64,000 nt of DNA from Batkoa obscura (GCA_030770535.1 JASVEC010000002.1:1736001-1800000); one strand, 5' to 3'; numbered from the stretch's first letter, positions 1 to 12,056 are shown. A program made the numbers and translations. The notes: generated from the sequence alone by a model not told the origin.

Positions 1-782
1 TAGAGATCAAAGCACAATAGAAACTCTCCTCTAAATACAAAATAATACCTTAGCAGCCTTTTTAAATTCATGTCTATTCTACAACTTTTAGAGTCTTAAT
101 CTGAAAGTGGGATAAAAGTTTATTCTGTTTTTTTAAATGTATGTTTTTCATTTAGAATAATAGTTTAAATTCTCTCGAAAATAGCAACCCGTTTACTATT
201 ATTGTAATTTAAATGTGACTTTCCTTGCATAGTTTAAGAAAGTTATGATAATCTAAATGTAGATGTGGTTAATTAGATAGTTATTTATGACTATAGTTGA
301 TTTATAACAACCTTAAGTTACATAAGAAAGCCCATTTTATATGTTAATAGTAAAAAACCATATAAAAATAAAATAAAGTTTATTACAATTGTTGCAGTTC
401 TTTTGAGACATATTTAACTAATTATTTAAGAAAAAAATACATATTAAAATTAGGCTGAATTAAGGGCCAAGCTTAAAAATATTTGTACCAATAACTTAAT
501 TACAAAAAATAGCTCTAAAAAAGTCACAAAAGAAGCACAACAACTCTAAGAATAAACGCTTGCCCAAGTAAGATTACTCAAATAAAAATCTATTTGAATC
601 TTGGAGAATAACAAATGAAAAAAGAATAAGAGGTAGTTAACTGCTTAGTAACCAATTTAAAGCAATAAAATAATTTGAACTAAGTTTCTCGATAATTAAT
701 TGGATTAAGATTATCTAATAAAATTACACCAATAAAAAATATTTAGTAATAGTTGAGTAACCAAAATTTTTAAATTCATTCA
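1..782. other. AT-rich intergenic stretch
   Basis: I see no convincing coding frame, tRNA or repeat here. It is AT-rich with short homopolymers and presumably includes the promoter of the DUF1769 gene that follows. Confidence 0.5.
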
Positions 783-791
783 TTGTTGAAG

Positions 792-1601
792 ATGAGAGAT
801 AATTATATATTAAGAGTCCAAGTAGGCAACGTAAGTGATAAAAGTCAATGGGAAACAATTACTGTTAATGAAGAAAAAGATGGGCATTATTTAGAGAATG
901 ATTATTTCCAAGGTTATATCAAAGTAAGAATAGTTGATTATGATGGTTTACCAGTAAATTCAGAAACAAAAGAAACATTATATCCACAAAGTGATTATTT
1001 CCTAGATAGCAAAAGTAAATTTAGTGTTGAGTTTAAAGGAAAATTTAAACCTAGAAAGGGAGGCTGGAACGCTAATAAGATATTATTTGGTAATCAATTT
1101 GAAAAACAATTAAAGTTACCACCTTTAGTAGATATTGCTACTAAGTTTGCTACTTGGTATGATCCTGGATTAAAGATTGATTTACGAGCTGAAAAACCAT
1201 GGGCTTATTCCAAATTATTAGTAGCATTTAATAGACTTGACATCAACATCGATGATGATATAAAATTAAATAGCATGGCTAAAGTAAGAGAAAATACTTC
1301 GCTTATTTCAGGAATTAAAGAAGATGACGATGATAAAGCATTAAAAAAAAGACAACGATTTTTTTCAGATGAAAACAATGCTTCTAGAATCAATATTGAT
1401 GAGAACCTTACTTTACATGGAGATTTTTATAACGCTTATTTAGATTTTTCTAAACGCGGATTAGCTATTCCTTTCTTTACTTTAAACGTTATGGATTATT
1501 GGGATGGTCACGATCTTTCTTACTATTGCAAGTATGATGGTGATGAAGATATCGTATTTTTTGTAGTTTCGTTCCAACTAGCAGAAATTAATACCATTTA
1601 A
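792..1601 (+). CDS. DUF1769 family protein (Duc1-like)
   Basis: A single-exon frame of 269 residues. I chose the ATG at 792; the in-frame codons just upstream are TTG. The protein opens with the conserved strand YILRVQVGN. Its centre carries the family signature: a GNQF segment, LPPLVDIATKFATWYDPGL, a DLRAEKPWAYSKLL block and FNRLDI. It ends with a conserved hydrophobic segment, IPFFTLNVMDYW. From memory this matches the fungal DUF1769 family, whose fission-yeast member Duc1 is a cell-cortex protein reported to bind PI(4,5)P2. There is no signal peptide or membrane segment, so a cytosolic or peripheral-membrane protein is expected. A charged, low-complexity insert (EDDDDKALKKRQR) sits before the C-terminal part. 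Family assignment is fairly firm; function in this organism is inferred. Confidence 0.8.
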   Translation: MRDNYILRVQVGNVSDKSQWETITVNEEKDGHYLENDYFQGYIKVRIVDYDGLPVNSETKETLYPQSDYFLDSKSKFSVEFKGKFKPRKGGWNANKILFGNQFEKQLKLPPLVDIATKFATWYDPGLKIDLRAEKPWAYSKLLVAFNRLDINIDDDIKLNSMAKVRENTSLISGIKEDDDDKALKKRQRFFSDENNASRINIDENLTLHGDFYNAYLDFSKRGLAIPFFTLNVMDYWDGHDLSYYCKYDGDEDIVFFVVSFQLAEINTI

Positions 1602-2239
1602 TCCTTCATTTTTTATTTGGATAAAATAAGCTAATTAAACCTAATATTTGATTATATTTAATTTTTGAGCTTTGTGATAGATATTAACAAAGCAGTTTTT
1701 ATTTATTTATTCGATACTTTTTTATTCTATTTATGAATTTTAAACTTTTTACTAACTTTGTTAGAAGCTTTTCACATAGACAATCAAATAGAGTAACGAT
1801 TATAACTATATTAATAATGACTTGCAATATATTTTTATGACGAGTTTTGTAGTAGATGATAGAGTAGTGTTGATGTTTTAAATTTTTAATTCTATACTAT
1901 TAAAACTAGCATACTATGCAAAATATGTAAAAATACTCATTTATTTCAATGAGTATACTGATACATATTGTAATTAAATACATAGCTTATACTTATATAA
2001 TACTTGCTTATTCAATGATCCATTATGCTATATATGGTATTTTAGTTAATAAAAATTAATTACAGGATTTATTAATAAACTTTGAAAAAACAAACTTATG
2101 CTATCAATAGATTATGACAACCCATTAATTCATCGAATAAATTCTAAATAATGAGTTATAAGCAGTCAATTGCGATATTTTGAATTAAAGTAATTAAAGA
2201 TAAACATCAATTTTCATAAACCATCTTTATTAATGTCCT
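1602..2239. other. Intergenic, nothing recognised
   Basis: About 640 bp of AT-rich DNA between the convergent DUF1769 and cysteine-rich genes. I found no coding frame with protein-like composition and no structured RNA. Confidence 0.5.
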
Positions 2240-3118
2240 CTACTCTCTACTACGATAACGATTATGACTTTCCTTAGAGTGTCTTCTTTTACCATTCGTA
2301 TTTTTCCTATAAGATTTAAAAGATCTGTTACGGTGACGAGATTTAGTAGCGTCAAATAATCCTGGCCAGTTATTGCATTGTTTGGTATTTTCTTTATACT
2401 CGAAGCAGTCATAACCACCACCCCTTCTTCTTATCCAACAAGGTGGACAATTATGGCCTTCTACTAAAACATTACAAAGGTCACTATAACCACCACGATG
2501 ACATGCATCATAAGGATAAGCAGAATCAGAGTTGTCATCAGTTACAGTTGGTCTAGCTTTTTTATCAGAATTAACTAGCTTGATTTCAACATCCTTTGAT
2601 ACATTAACTTGATTATTTTGGTTTTGTGCCGGATTCGAAGAAACAGTTTGGCCTCTATCTACATCAAATAAACCGGGCCAGTTATCGCATTTTTGGGTAC
2701 CTTGCATGTATTCGTAGCAGTGGTATTTATCTCCTTGTTGAATCCAACAAGGCGGACATTTTTTAAGAGTTATATCGCAGATATAACCCATACCGGCACG
2801 ATCACATGTTTGTGCAGGGTGTTTAACATTGGTTGATGGGACATAACCATTTGGGTTTTTATGAATATCAAACATACCAGGCCATTCATCACATTGTGTA
2901 CCAGTTTTATACTCATAACAGTCATATTTACCAGCATTTTCTATCCAACATGGTGGTACGCTAGGGTTACTTTTCTGAACCCAGTCGTATACATTCGCTC
3001 TTAAACATTTATTAATATCTGGCTTTACAGCATCCCTAAGAATAAGTCGTTGAGCTAAGATAGAGTCAACTAAGGTAAGGCCAAAGATAAATGAAGTATA
3101 AGATAAAGTGGATTTCAT
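2240..3118 (-). CDS. Secreted cysteine-rich protein, three-module member
   Basis: A 292-residue intronless protein, the longest of five paralogues in this window. It begins with a signal peptide (about residues 1-22) and then LILRDAVKPDINKC. Three copies of a module follow, at roughly 37-85, 104-155 and 200-255. Each has the pattern Cys...(P)PCWI..(G)(G)KYDCYEY....CDNWPG(M/L)FD, and the last two are introduced by a second Cys pair (CDRAGMGYIC, CHRGGYSDLC). Spacing is so regular that disulfide-stabilised repeats are likely. A polar Asn/Ser-rich linker separates modules two and three. The C-terminus is a basic Arg/Ser/His-rich tail not present in the paralogues. A TATA-like box lies about 70 bp upstream. 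The molecular function is unknown; secretion is inferred from the signal peptide. It could be a wall-associated or effector-like protein. Confidence 0.8.
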   Translation of the reverse strand: MKSTLSYTSFIFGLTLVDSILAQRLILRDAVKPDINKCLRANVYDWVQKSNPSVPPCWIENAGKYDCYEYKTGTQCDEWPGMFDIHKNPNGYVPSTNVKHPAQTCDRAGMGYICDITLKKCPPCWIQQGDKYHCYEYMQGTQKCDNWPGLFDVDRGQTVSSNPAQNQNNQVNVSKDVEIKLVNSDKKARPTVTDDNSDSAYPYDACHRGGYSDLCNVLVEGHNCPPCWIRRRGGGYDCFEYKENTKQCNNWPGLFDATKSRHRNRSFKSYRKNTNGKRRHSKESHNRYRSRE

Positions 3119-3183
3119 ATTAAATAACTTTCAAAGTTAATGGTTTTTATTTAAACTTATAGTCCAAAATTGTATTCATTCCA

Positions 3184-3191
3184 TATTTATA
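3184..3191 (-). promoter_or_regulatory. TATA box of the three-module secreted gene
   Basis: TATAAATA on the minus strand about 66-73 bp upstream of the start codon at 3118. The paralogues have comparable boxes at 55-95 bp. Confidence 0.5.
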
Positions 3192-3356
3192 GTTGAGTTA
3201 GCACTTTATAGATAAATTATTTTTAGAAATAAAAAACCTTTTTAATTAATTCGGATTATTATGTTCCTAATTATTATATTACATATTCCCCTCCTAATAA
3301 AATTGAGTTCTTTTATTTTACTAATTTAGTCATCAATTAACACCGAATTATTTAAT

Positions 3357-3462
3357 ATATAAAGATGTTTTTTGGTTTCATTACTTTTTCCATCTTTTAA
3401 GCACTATTTGGGTGGAAAGATTGTTAGTAAAATTCCTAAACACAAAAACACATCTCCATATA
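3357..3462 (+). mobile_element. MITE, TATGGGG family, copy 1
   Basis: About 105 bp with an eroded left end (TATAAAGATG), the core AAGCACTATTTGGGTGGAAA, and an intact right end CATCTCCATATA. Forward orientation as defined for the family entry at 31293. Confidence 0.75.
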
Positions 3463-4245
3463 ATATGAGTATTAAAGCTAAAGCCTAAAAGTATTCATAG
3501 TTTAAATGTTATGTATTAACTAATTGTATTATATCATTATTCAAAAATACATGATTTTTTTATACATTTGATAATTTAGATCACTAAATTTTAATGATTT
3601 TAAAATATTATATATTAAATTACAATACGATAGTTTTTATTTTGTTATGTAAAGGTTATCAATTTATAACGATTTGATCATTAGTTTATAAATCAAGTTT
3701 CTATATAACATTTACTTAGACATTTCTTAATATTTAAAACACAATAAATCCCATTATGTTTTAGTAGGTATTTCCAACTTTTATAAAAAAACATCAATTT
3801 AAAAGAAACAAATAGAATATCTTATAATTTTATAAAATAATCAAAATGAGACTTCATTGTTTTCTGTTCTTGTAAAACAATTTACTTTTTTATTTGTTTA
3901 AAAATATCATTTTTAATATTATACATTAATACATAGTTTTGTATATTGATAAATTTGGATAGCTATACTCATTATGCTCACATATAAAGATGAAACACTA
4001 ATAATTTTAATACAAATTTCTATATTATAACGATTTTAATTAACAACAATAATGGACTAATATATGAAACTACAATTGATTAGAAAATAAATTGTTTGCA
4101 ATACATTTAATAAATTTAAACATCAAAAACTAAATTATTGTAGTATTAATATAATAATGGCTTTTATTTCGATGATTCATCCCACTTTTAAATAGTAAAA
4201 AAACTGAACGACTTGGTGATTAAATTTTTATACAAGACGTTGATA
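3463..4245. other. Intergenic, nothing recognised
   Basis: Very AT-rich sequence between two MITE copies. No coding frame or RNA gene seen. Confidence 0.45.
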
Positions 4246-4347
4246 CATGGGGACATTCTTTTTTATCTCATCGCTTTTTTCATCTTTTATGCATTATTTG
4301 AGCAGATTATTGTAAATTTAAATTATTAAAAAATGGACACCTCCTAT
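4246..4347 (+). mobile_element. MITE, TATGGGG family, diverged copy 2
   Basis: Recognisable by its left end ATGGGGACATT and the segment TTTTTCATCTTTTATGCATT followed by ATTTGAGCAGA; the right end is diverged (GGACACCTCC). One of the oldest copies. Confidence 0.55.
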
Positions 4348-4411
4348 GTTAAAAATAGCTCTAAGAGCTTTCTATTTAAACCAAAAGAAAGAGTTCAATA
4401 AGTGAACAAAA

Positions 4412-4493
4412 TGTCAACTGTGGGGTTCGAACCCACGCCTCTCTCGAGATTGCATCTTAAGTGCAACGCCTTAGACCGCTCGGCCAAATTGAC
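4412..4493 (-). tRNA. tRNA-Leu (anticodon UAA)
   Basis: Read on the minus strand, an 82-nt class II tRNA. The acceptor arms GTCAATT and AGTTGAC pair with one G-U wobble, and the discriminator is A. The D arm has GGCCGAGCGGTCTAAGGC, the anticodon loop is CTTAAGA (UAA), a variable arm is present, and the T arm contains GGTTCGAACC. CCA is not encoded and there is no intron. It is identical to the tRNA at 9288-9369. Confidence 0.95.
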
Positions 4494-4583
4494 TTATTGT
4501 CAGATGTAGTGTAATGTATTTAATATAATAAAATTACAGACCAAAAAGGTTTATTGATAACAAAATGATAATATAACAAAAAA

Positions 4584-7500
4584 TCAAAGGCTATTTAAAT
4601 TGACACCTTGTAACAAGGATGCAATATCAACGGATGGAGCAAGGATAGGGAAATTGGTAGCTTTTATATTCTTTATAAATAAAGATAATTTTTGATTAAA
4701 AGCATCTTTACTACTTGAAGACAAATCTTTGGTCATATGCTTATGTAATTCATCAAGCTCCTATAAATAAGATATTAAAATTAAGTGAATAAATACAATG
4801 ATAACTTCATACAGTCTTCAATTTAGGTTGAAATTCATAAACCTGGGCGCTAATTAGTTTATCTGAAAATTCTGGGAAAAACTACAAAATTATATAAGAA
4901 ATGCTATTTAAGTTTATAAAAATAACAGCTTACATTAAAATCTAAAATTACAATAGGAAGGATAGCTCTTGAGAAATACCACCCATTTATGAGGGAACTT
5001 AATAGCAATTGTAAAAATAATAATTCCAATGTTTTTCCTAATCTCTTGGGATTGTCTCTATAAAATTTATGGACTGGTGATTCAAGGTCAGGGTAATTAT
5101 ATAATCTAGTTGCAATTGATTCTATTGATCTACAACATTGATTTACTATTTGTATATTATTCGTTTGAATACCATTTTCCAAGCTTTGATGAATAATATC
5201 TTCTACACCTTCTACTTTTTTCTTTATATCAATCCAATTATCTATAACTATTGTTTCCAATAAGGAATAATAAGTGGCCTGTAACTTAGGATATAACTAT
5301 ATATAACTATTAATATTAATTTGGTGAATAAAGAATCAATATTACATTAAGTTGGTTTAGTTGTAAGCTAACTAAAACTTTAAAATAACTATTCAAGACT
5401 TCTTTAACAGTGGTATCTTTATAAACTTTAAAAACCCCAAAACATACGTACGAACCACCAAATAGTCTATGTAAAATCATAAAGTATAACCGAATGATTT
5501 TTACTCTTTTGACTTCATTTAATCCAACACTATCATTTAACCATTTTAATATTTTATTTCCTATTATTTATTGATATTTATTAATATTTATTAATAATAT
5601 GATATAATATATAACATAATAACATTAATTTAATTACCTATATGGCATAAAATAGGACTAAATAATTTAATAAAAGTTAATTTATACAATTAATATATAT
5701 TAATAATAAAATTACCCAAATTCTTTAAATAAAATAACACCATTTGCTGATGCAACTGGAAATAATAATCTTTGTGAACGATTATAACACATTTCTCTAA
5801 ATAATTTGCAAGTTGAATGAATAGTTGAATATGATTCAATTGAATCATTTTCATGATTTAAAAGAATTATAAATGGATCAGAAAATAATCTAAAATAGTT
5901 TGGGAAAAACCATTCATAAATATAACAAAATTGTTGTCTCTGAGTTAATGAAATAAACATTCCTTCAAAATCTCGTGCTAGTCCACTTAATGAAAACACT
6001 TTTGCTGTAGTTAATTCAAATGAATTTTTATGAGCTAATAATTGTTGTTCAAAACAAACTTTAAAATTATTATCGAATATTGTTTCAACTTGGTTATTAT
6101 TTAATAATAACAATTTAATTAAACAGCTATAAAATTGAGAACGATATTTTAAATGAAAATTATTATTCATAAATGGATAATGATCTGGACCATGGTAATT
6201 TAACATATGATTAACTATATTACTATTTTTTAATTTCTGCGAAATTGCATATGAATTGGTTAATTTAACTAATACTTGTATTGAACTAACAATTATATTT
6301 GAAGAATCATTATAAATACTAGTTAAATTGATATAAATTCGATTCACCATTGCTTCTAATATTGCTTCTACACCATCTAAACTATTATTATCTTTTAATC
6401 TTTGAACTACAACATTAACTTTATACCCACTATCACTTAAATAGGTATCTTGTAATTTTCCAAAAAAGTATAAAAAACCCTTGCCTAAATTTTGTTGACT
6501 TTCGCGATTCATAAGATTATTATTCTATTTAAATTATATATAAGTATTTAAATTCTATTTAATAATTTGGTTATTACTCTTGTAAGAAGTGCTTGATTTA
6601 AAAGCAATAATGAAAACATTCTACTACATAATTCCGCATCTGCTTTGTTATCTTCATCTAAAGAATGATATGTCTAAACAAATTTAACATTTAGTTAATA
6701 TCTATAAAGCTATAGCAATCAAAATTACTACTCTTACTGCCAAAAAGGCACCAACAATATGAGAAAACCAAGCCAATTTAGAATGCAAAAGGTCAACTGT
6801 ATTTAAATCAATATTGCTACTATTTATAACATTCTAAATAATAAGTTAATTTATTATTATTCAATCAAACAAAATTACTTGATATTCAAAAAATATTGGA
6901 TCAAAATTCTTCAATAAAATATCTTTACTTAAAGTATAACGATATCTGGCAATAGTGCATAATGCTTCTAAACTTTCATGAATATGTTCTTGTGAACATA
7001 ATAAATCTAAAATAAAAATTGTTATATATATCATACAAAATAGAATAAAATTACCTTCAAAACTAGAATCTCCACTATAAATTTCATCAGTAGCTTTTAA
7101 TCTATAATCCAAAAATATACTAAAGATCTAAAATAAAATTGAATATATTAAAATAAAATAAAGTAATTAATTAATAAATTAATGTTTACCTCAGTAGGAA
7201 ACATATGAAAATCTAAATGGTGATGTGATGAATTTGATGGAGAAGAAGGTTGAATGAAGTTCCAGGAAGATTCAACTAATTTTACCCATGTACGCAATAT
7301 ATAATGAACTGAATTAGGATAAGACTAGATAATAAAATATATTAAAACATATTAAAATGATGGGTTAAAAATTATCACCTCCCATTTTTGCATACTGATC
7401 TTACTAAAATGCCAATATGCAACAATAAACCTATTTATTAAAATATTATTAATATTGTTCTATATTTATTATGTTATTAGATTACCTATAATATACAGTT

Positions 7501-8771
7501 GTATTAGTAATATTTTGTAAATGATGAACTGAACGAAATCTACAGATAGCTCTTGCGACAGTATGGTGGTTATCTATATCATCCAGATTTAAACCATTTT
7601 CCAATAAATGATTAAAGTTATTTAAAATATTAGTAGTAAAATCAATAATTTCTTTATCATTTAATAGACTCTTTCTTAAAGTTAATAATGAAATCATAGC
7701 ATCAATACTCAAATGAGATAATGGTGTTCTTAATTTACTATATAAATAAAAAAACCCATTACAAAATTTTTCATCTATTAATGTAATTTTCCAATCTCTT
7801 GGAAACTAAATAGTTTGTTTTGTTAAGATTATATTATAATAAATAGTAAATAATAAAATGGTTACTTGAGTTGAGCCGGAATCATCTTCAGATGGATCGC
7901 CATGTGAGCCCATGAAATCAAAGGTTAAAAACCCTTTTAAACAAAGTAATAACTCTTCGACATAAGATAAATTATATTCTTCAACTAAACAATATAAAAT
8001 ACTAATTGATTATTATAATGTTTTTACCATATGAGAATTCCGAAAAATTTATTAGATCATAAAACATTCCCAATACCAATTCAAATAATCCAAACATTGG
8101 TCCATCTCTAAAATCATTGACCATTCGTCGATTATTTAAGTGCTCTTCTTCATCTATTATCCTTAAGAACTCAATTAATAATATCATTCCTATCTTTTTA
8201 TGTCCATAATCTCCCTGATTTTAATTTAAAATAAAATTATTAATAACAATGTGATTATAATTACCATTAAAAATTGATTTAAATCTTCAGTTATCCCTGG
8301 GCTGAGCACTTTATAATTTGATTTAATAATAATGGCATACATTATGGCCATATTTGTAGTCAAAAATTTACTACTATTTCTTCTAAAATATATAGTCTCC
8401 AATATTCCTTTTTCTATATATTCATATGTTATTATTGTATCAGAAGATTATTATATATATTTACTTAATTCGTCTAATTTTTCTGGTTTTAATAAAGTAA
8501 CAATGGTTTGAATATCTTTAATAAATCTCGAAGAACAATACATATCTAGGTAAGCATTGTTTCCTCCATTATTATTAATAGCTCTTAATAAAAATTGAGA
8601 ATAATCCCACACATCTTGACTAGCATTACTATCTTGAAGTTGAATTTCAGGTAATATCACACTTAATTGTAATTCGCTTTTTTGTCTTTCCGCTAAGCTA
8701 GAAGCTGTATAAAGTATTTGAGCATACTCAATTATTAATCGAATTTTTTCGTTTATATTATATATATCCAT
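4584..8771 (-). CDS. XPO7: Exportin-7 (XPO7/RanBP16 family), multi-exon
   Basis: A nuclear transport receptor of the importin-beta superfamily that carries cargo with Ran-GTP. The reading frame is spread over more than a dozen exons with short introns, starting MDIYNINEKIRL at 8771 and ending SLLQGVNLNSL before the stop at 4584. The largest exon (about 5712-6512) holds the XPO7 hallmarks NYHGPDHYPFM, LARDFEGMF, WFFPNYFRLF and CYNRSQRLLFPVASANGVILF. Another exon (about 5290-5560) encodes FGGSYVCFGVFKVYKD, and the last exons encode INGWYFSRAILPIVIL and DKLISAQVYEFQPKL. All match the order of blocks in animal exportin-7 as I remember it. The gene lies between two identical tRNA-Leu genes. Fungal exportin-7 is absent from budding yeasts, so the gene helps place the organism. 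Individual splice sites for the small exons are not all resolved. Confidence 0.88.
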
Positions 8772-9287
8772 TATGTATTAAAATTTCGATATAAAAGTTG
8801 ATAAAACAATAGGAGTTTAAATTTTTAACTTTGCTTTCGTATGTTTTTAGTAAATGAAAAACTTAGTGGGCCAATCATTATGATTATTCTTACTTGGGTG
8901 CCATCCATAGTATCAAATTAACTAAAGTTATTTGTTAAATATTTCATGAAAAACTATTGTTTTAAAGCAAAATTTTTACCCCAGAACATTTATGATAAGA
9001 TTATTGGGAAGTAGAAGTACAATTTTAAATAGTTTTACCGGTTTAAACTCATCTAGTTTAAAGTCCAATTTTTAAATTTCCTTAAATGATAATCAAGTAA
9101 AGAAAGCAACATATTTCTATAAAACAGTAACAACAATAGACTTATAAAGCATATATTAACAAAAGTGTATCTTTTTTGAACAATAATGTAAAAAACTAAT
9201 AAACTATTATCAATAAAATAAATACCATACCTATTGCTATTAAAAAATAAAATATATAAAATATATCATGATTTATGATCATAACTT
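8772..9287. other. Intergenic between XPO7 and tRNA-Leu
   Basis: About 515 bp, AT-rich. It presumably holds the XPO7 promoter; no other feature seen. Confidence 0.45.
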
Positions 9288-9369
9288 GTCAATTTGGCCG
9301 AGCGGTCTAAGGCGTTGCACTTAAGATGCAATCTCGAGAGAGGCGTGGGTTCGAACCCCACAGTTGACA
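9288..9369 (+). tRNA. tRNA-Leu (anticodon UAA), second copy
   Basis: Identical over all 82 nt to the minus-strand copy at 4412-4493, in the opposite orientation. The flanks are unrelated, apart from a T-rich 3' side. Anticodon loop CTTAAGA, T loop GGTTCGAACC. Confidence 0.95.
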
Positions 9370-9610
9370 AATAATATTTTGGTTTTACTATCTCTTAGTT
9401 AAATTCTCTAAGCCAAAGCATATATTTTTTAAGAAACGATTTTTATTGATGGTTTATATCATTCTAAGGACAAAATGTCCATTTGCTATATCAACATACT
9501 ATTCAAATAAAATATCAATATATTAAAGCGTAAAGTAATAAAAGTTATATTTGATTTACATTTTTATTTTATTTTACAAAATTAACAAGTTAGAAAGCAA
9601 CATAAACAAA

Positions 9611-10063
9611 TTATTGAGAGATATCAATCATTCCACCCCATGGACATTTACCACTAGATTTAACATAACAGTCATATTTGTTACCATTCTTTACCCAACA
9701 ATCTGGGCATTTTTCTTTTTTAGTATTACATAAAGTACCCATGTTACCATGATCACAAGTTTCAGCTGGTGGACCACCATGTTGTTGATTATGAATATCA
9801 AACATACCAGCCCAATTATCACATTTTTTGGTATTTTTATCAGCATATTCATAACAATCAAATTTACCACCATTTTCAATCCAACATGGTGGTACGTTAG
9901 CATCATTGATATTAGCCCATCCATAAGCTGAGTTATTAGCTTTCAAGCATTTATCTTTAGGAGCTTCACGTTTGAAGACATGCTTTAAAGCATTTTTGAA
10001 GGAGAAAGCTTCAGCACAGGAAGCAGCAATGAGGATAGCAGAGATAGCAATAGTAGATTTCAT
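9611..10063 (-). CDS. Secreted cysteine-rich protein, two-module, left copy
   Basis: A 150-residue intronless protein, identical to the one at 12143-12595. Residues 1-19 form a signal peptide (MKSTIAISAILIAASCAEA). A short pro-segment ends in FKR followed by EAPKDKC, which looks like a Kex2-type site. The mature part has ten cysteines in two modules: PPCWIENGGKFDCYEY...KCDNWAGMFDI, then CDHGNMGTLC...CPDCWVKNGNKYDCY...KCPWGGMIDI. The gene is transcribed away from its twin, with TATAAATAG at 10150-10158 about 90 bp upstream. Because promoter and coding sequence are duplicated intact, both copies are probably expressed alike. Function is unknown; extracellular location is inferred. Confidence 0.85.
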   Translation of the reverse strand: MKSTIAISAILIAASCAEAFSFKNALKHVFKREAPKDKCLKANNSAYGWANINDANVPPCWIENGGKFDCYEYADKNTKKCDNWAGMFDIHNQQHGGPPAETCDHGNMGTLCNTKKEKCPDCWVKNGNKYDCYVKSSGKCPWGGMIDISQ

Positions 10064-10149
10064 TTTATATAGACAAATGTAAAGAGATAATACAAGTTAA
10101 GTTTATGCTTGATTTAAATTGGATACTGTATTATTGTTAAGACTTCAAG

Positions 10150-10158
10150 CTATTTATA
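10150..10158 (-). promoter_or_regulatory. TATA box, left inverted-repeat copy
   Basis: TATAAATAG read on the minus strand, about 90 bp upstream of the start at 10063. It is the mirror of the box at 12048-12056. Confidence 0.6.
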
Positions 10159-10581
10159 CTATTTTCAATTACTTTGACGGAATTTTATGGACAAATTTAT
10201 GTTATCTTCTGTTAAATTTCCAACTTTTTGTATGTTCTTAAACTTTTAAAATAACTCCTAAGAATAAACTATGACAAGAATGATCCAATAATGCTGTTCC
10301 TATTTATTCAACCCTGTCAGTAGCGGCAAATCGGCTACATGAATAATGTAAATAGGTGTTATTTTTTTCGTTAATTGGATTCATGTATATCCTTTTGTTT
10401 GATATTTATCCATGTTTTTATTTATTGTATTTTTTATCTTTTATTAAACTTTACCCAGCAGCATGTAATTGAAGGGTTTAAAGTTTATTTTGGGAATATT
10501 TAGTTTAAATAGCGGGAAAAATTGATGCATATTTTGATATGACTTTTGTTATTTTATCCATAAGTCAACATAAATTTAAAA

Positions 10582-10667
10582 TATGGGGCTGTATTTTTTT
10601 GTTTAAGAATTTTACTAACAATCTTTACACTCAAATAGTGCTTAAAAGAAGATAAAAAAGATAACTT
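10582..10667 (-). mobile_element. MITE, TATGGGG family, partial copy 3
   Basis: Left end TATGGGGCTGT and the run TTTAAGAATTTTACTAACAA, then CACTCAAATAGTGCTTAAAAG. The distal terminus is missing or eroded. Reverse orientation. Confidence 0.7.
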
Positions 10668-11154
10668 TTTTCTTTGATAGTAAATTTTCAAAGTTATAGA
10701 TTTTTGAAATTTTGATTTGTTTCAACTAAACAGTCTATAAATCATTATCAACGATATCATAGTTTAAATAATTCGAACATATCAAAAATAAAATACATTA
10801 AATGAGCTTTTCAATACTATCACTAATTCCTACTATTGATATTAGATCATTTTTATACTTTATTAATTAAGAATTAGTTCAAATATAAAAACTAAAAAAT
10901 TGATAATAGAGTGATTTTTAAATTATCGCAATATTATATTATAAAAGATGGAAAAAATTGAGGGAAATATAAGTAGCTTGAAGATAAAGGTAATGTGTTA
11001 GTATTTTAGCTTCTATATTTAAACCCTTGATCATAATGTTAAATACATTAACACTGTAAATGAAGAGTCAGAGGTGACTATTAAATCAGGTGTTATAATT
11101 AGTAGTGAAATACTTCTCCACTTCCTGGATTTAAAAGCCATACATTGGATTAAT

Positions 11155-11260
11155 ACGTGGGGGTGTTTTTTTAACTTCATTACTTTTTCCATCTTTTAGT
11201 GCTATTTGAGTGGAAAATTTGTTAGTAAAGTTCTTAAAAGCAGAAAAACATCTCCACATG
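11155..11260 (+). mobile_element. MITE, TATGGGG family, copy 4
   Basis: Ends GTGGGGGTGTTTTTTT and AAACATCTCCACATG. Core CTATTTGAGTGGAAA. Forward orientation. Confidence 0.8.
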
Positions 11261-12047
11261 ATGCCAAGGCAATTAAACAAAATATTTAAAAATACTATAT
11301 AATGGGTTAAGTAAGAAGTTTAATTATATAAAGGATACTTAACCAAATGTATAATACTATAAAGAAAGCCATAAATGATAATGAAATATAATTATATAAA
11401 TAGTTTTTTCAATTTTAATTTTTTTTTAAATTATGTTGAGTTTGATATCAATAACTAGTTCAACTAATTTATACCGAATTTCTCCTTAAAAAATAAAACA
11501 AAATCACCTTTAAATCACAAGCTTTTCTGTAAATAAGAAAACGTGCAATAATTATATTGATTTTGCTATAGCTCTATGCAGTAAAGCAAATCAATTAATA
11601 AAGGTTAGCAGTCAACATTTGTAAATTTTATTTAACTAATCAAATTGTTTTAGTTTTATGTTCAGTATTATTTGGCCAATCATGATACCTTAGCTTTTTT
11701 ATTCACCATATATAAACCAAATTTAAAATTCAATAACTGTATGTAAATCTATAGTTATAATTGATAATTTCAAGTTAGACTTTAATAGGACTTGTGAATT
11801 TAAAAATGTAAAATGTAATATTATTTGCTTAATCTATAATAATTATAAAACTAATAATAGTTAACATTAAGACAATAGTATCAATATATATTATATGATA
11901 ATAAGTTATTATCATAGTTTAATGGTTTTAAACAATAGTTCTATTAATTTCTCACAATTATGAAAATTTGGAAAAATGATTTAAATTGACCGTGCTAAAT
12001 CAGCTATAAATTTGTCCATAAAATTCCGTCAAAGTAATTGAAAATAG

Positions 12048-12056
12048 TATAAATAG
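12048..12056 (+). promoter_or_regulatory. TATA box, right inverted-repeat copy
   Basis: TATAAATAG about 90 bp upstream of the ATG at 12143. Confidence 0.6.

Larger units (their letters stand above)
9521..10200 (+). repeat. Left arm of a perfect 680-bp inverted repeat
   Basis: Reverse complement of 12006-12685: paired coordinates sum to 22206 at both ends and at both start codons, so there is no net insertion or deletion. I found no mismatch in the 5' and 3' flanks I compared by eye. The coding parts translate identically in several frames. The arm contains one complete secreted-protein gene with its TATA box and 3' flank. Confidence 0.9.
10201..12005. other. Spacer between the inverted-repeat arms
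   Basis: About 1.8 kb of AT-rich DNA without a coding frame. It holds one partial MITE (10582-10667) and one full MITE (11155-11260). It separates the divergent 5' ends of the twin genes. Confidence 0.6.

Noticed and set aside
9691-9924. 77-codon frame overlapping the twin secreted genes
   Set aside because: An out-of-frame shadow, useful only in showing that the repeat arms are identical at the nucleotide level.
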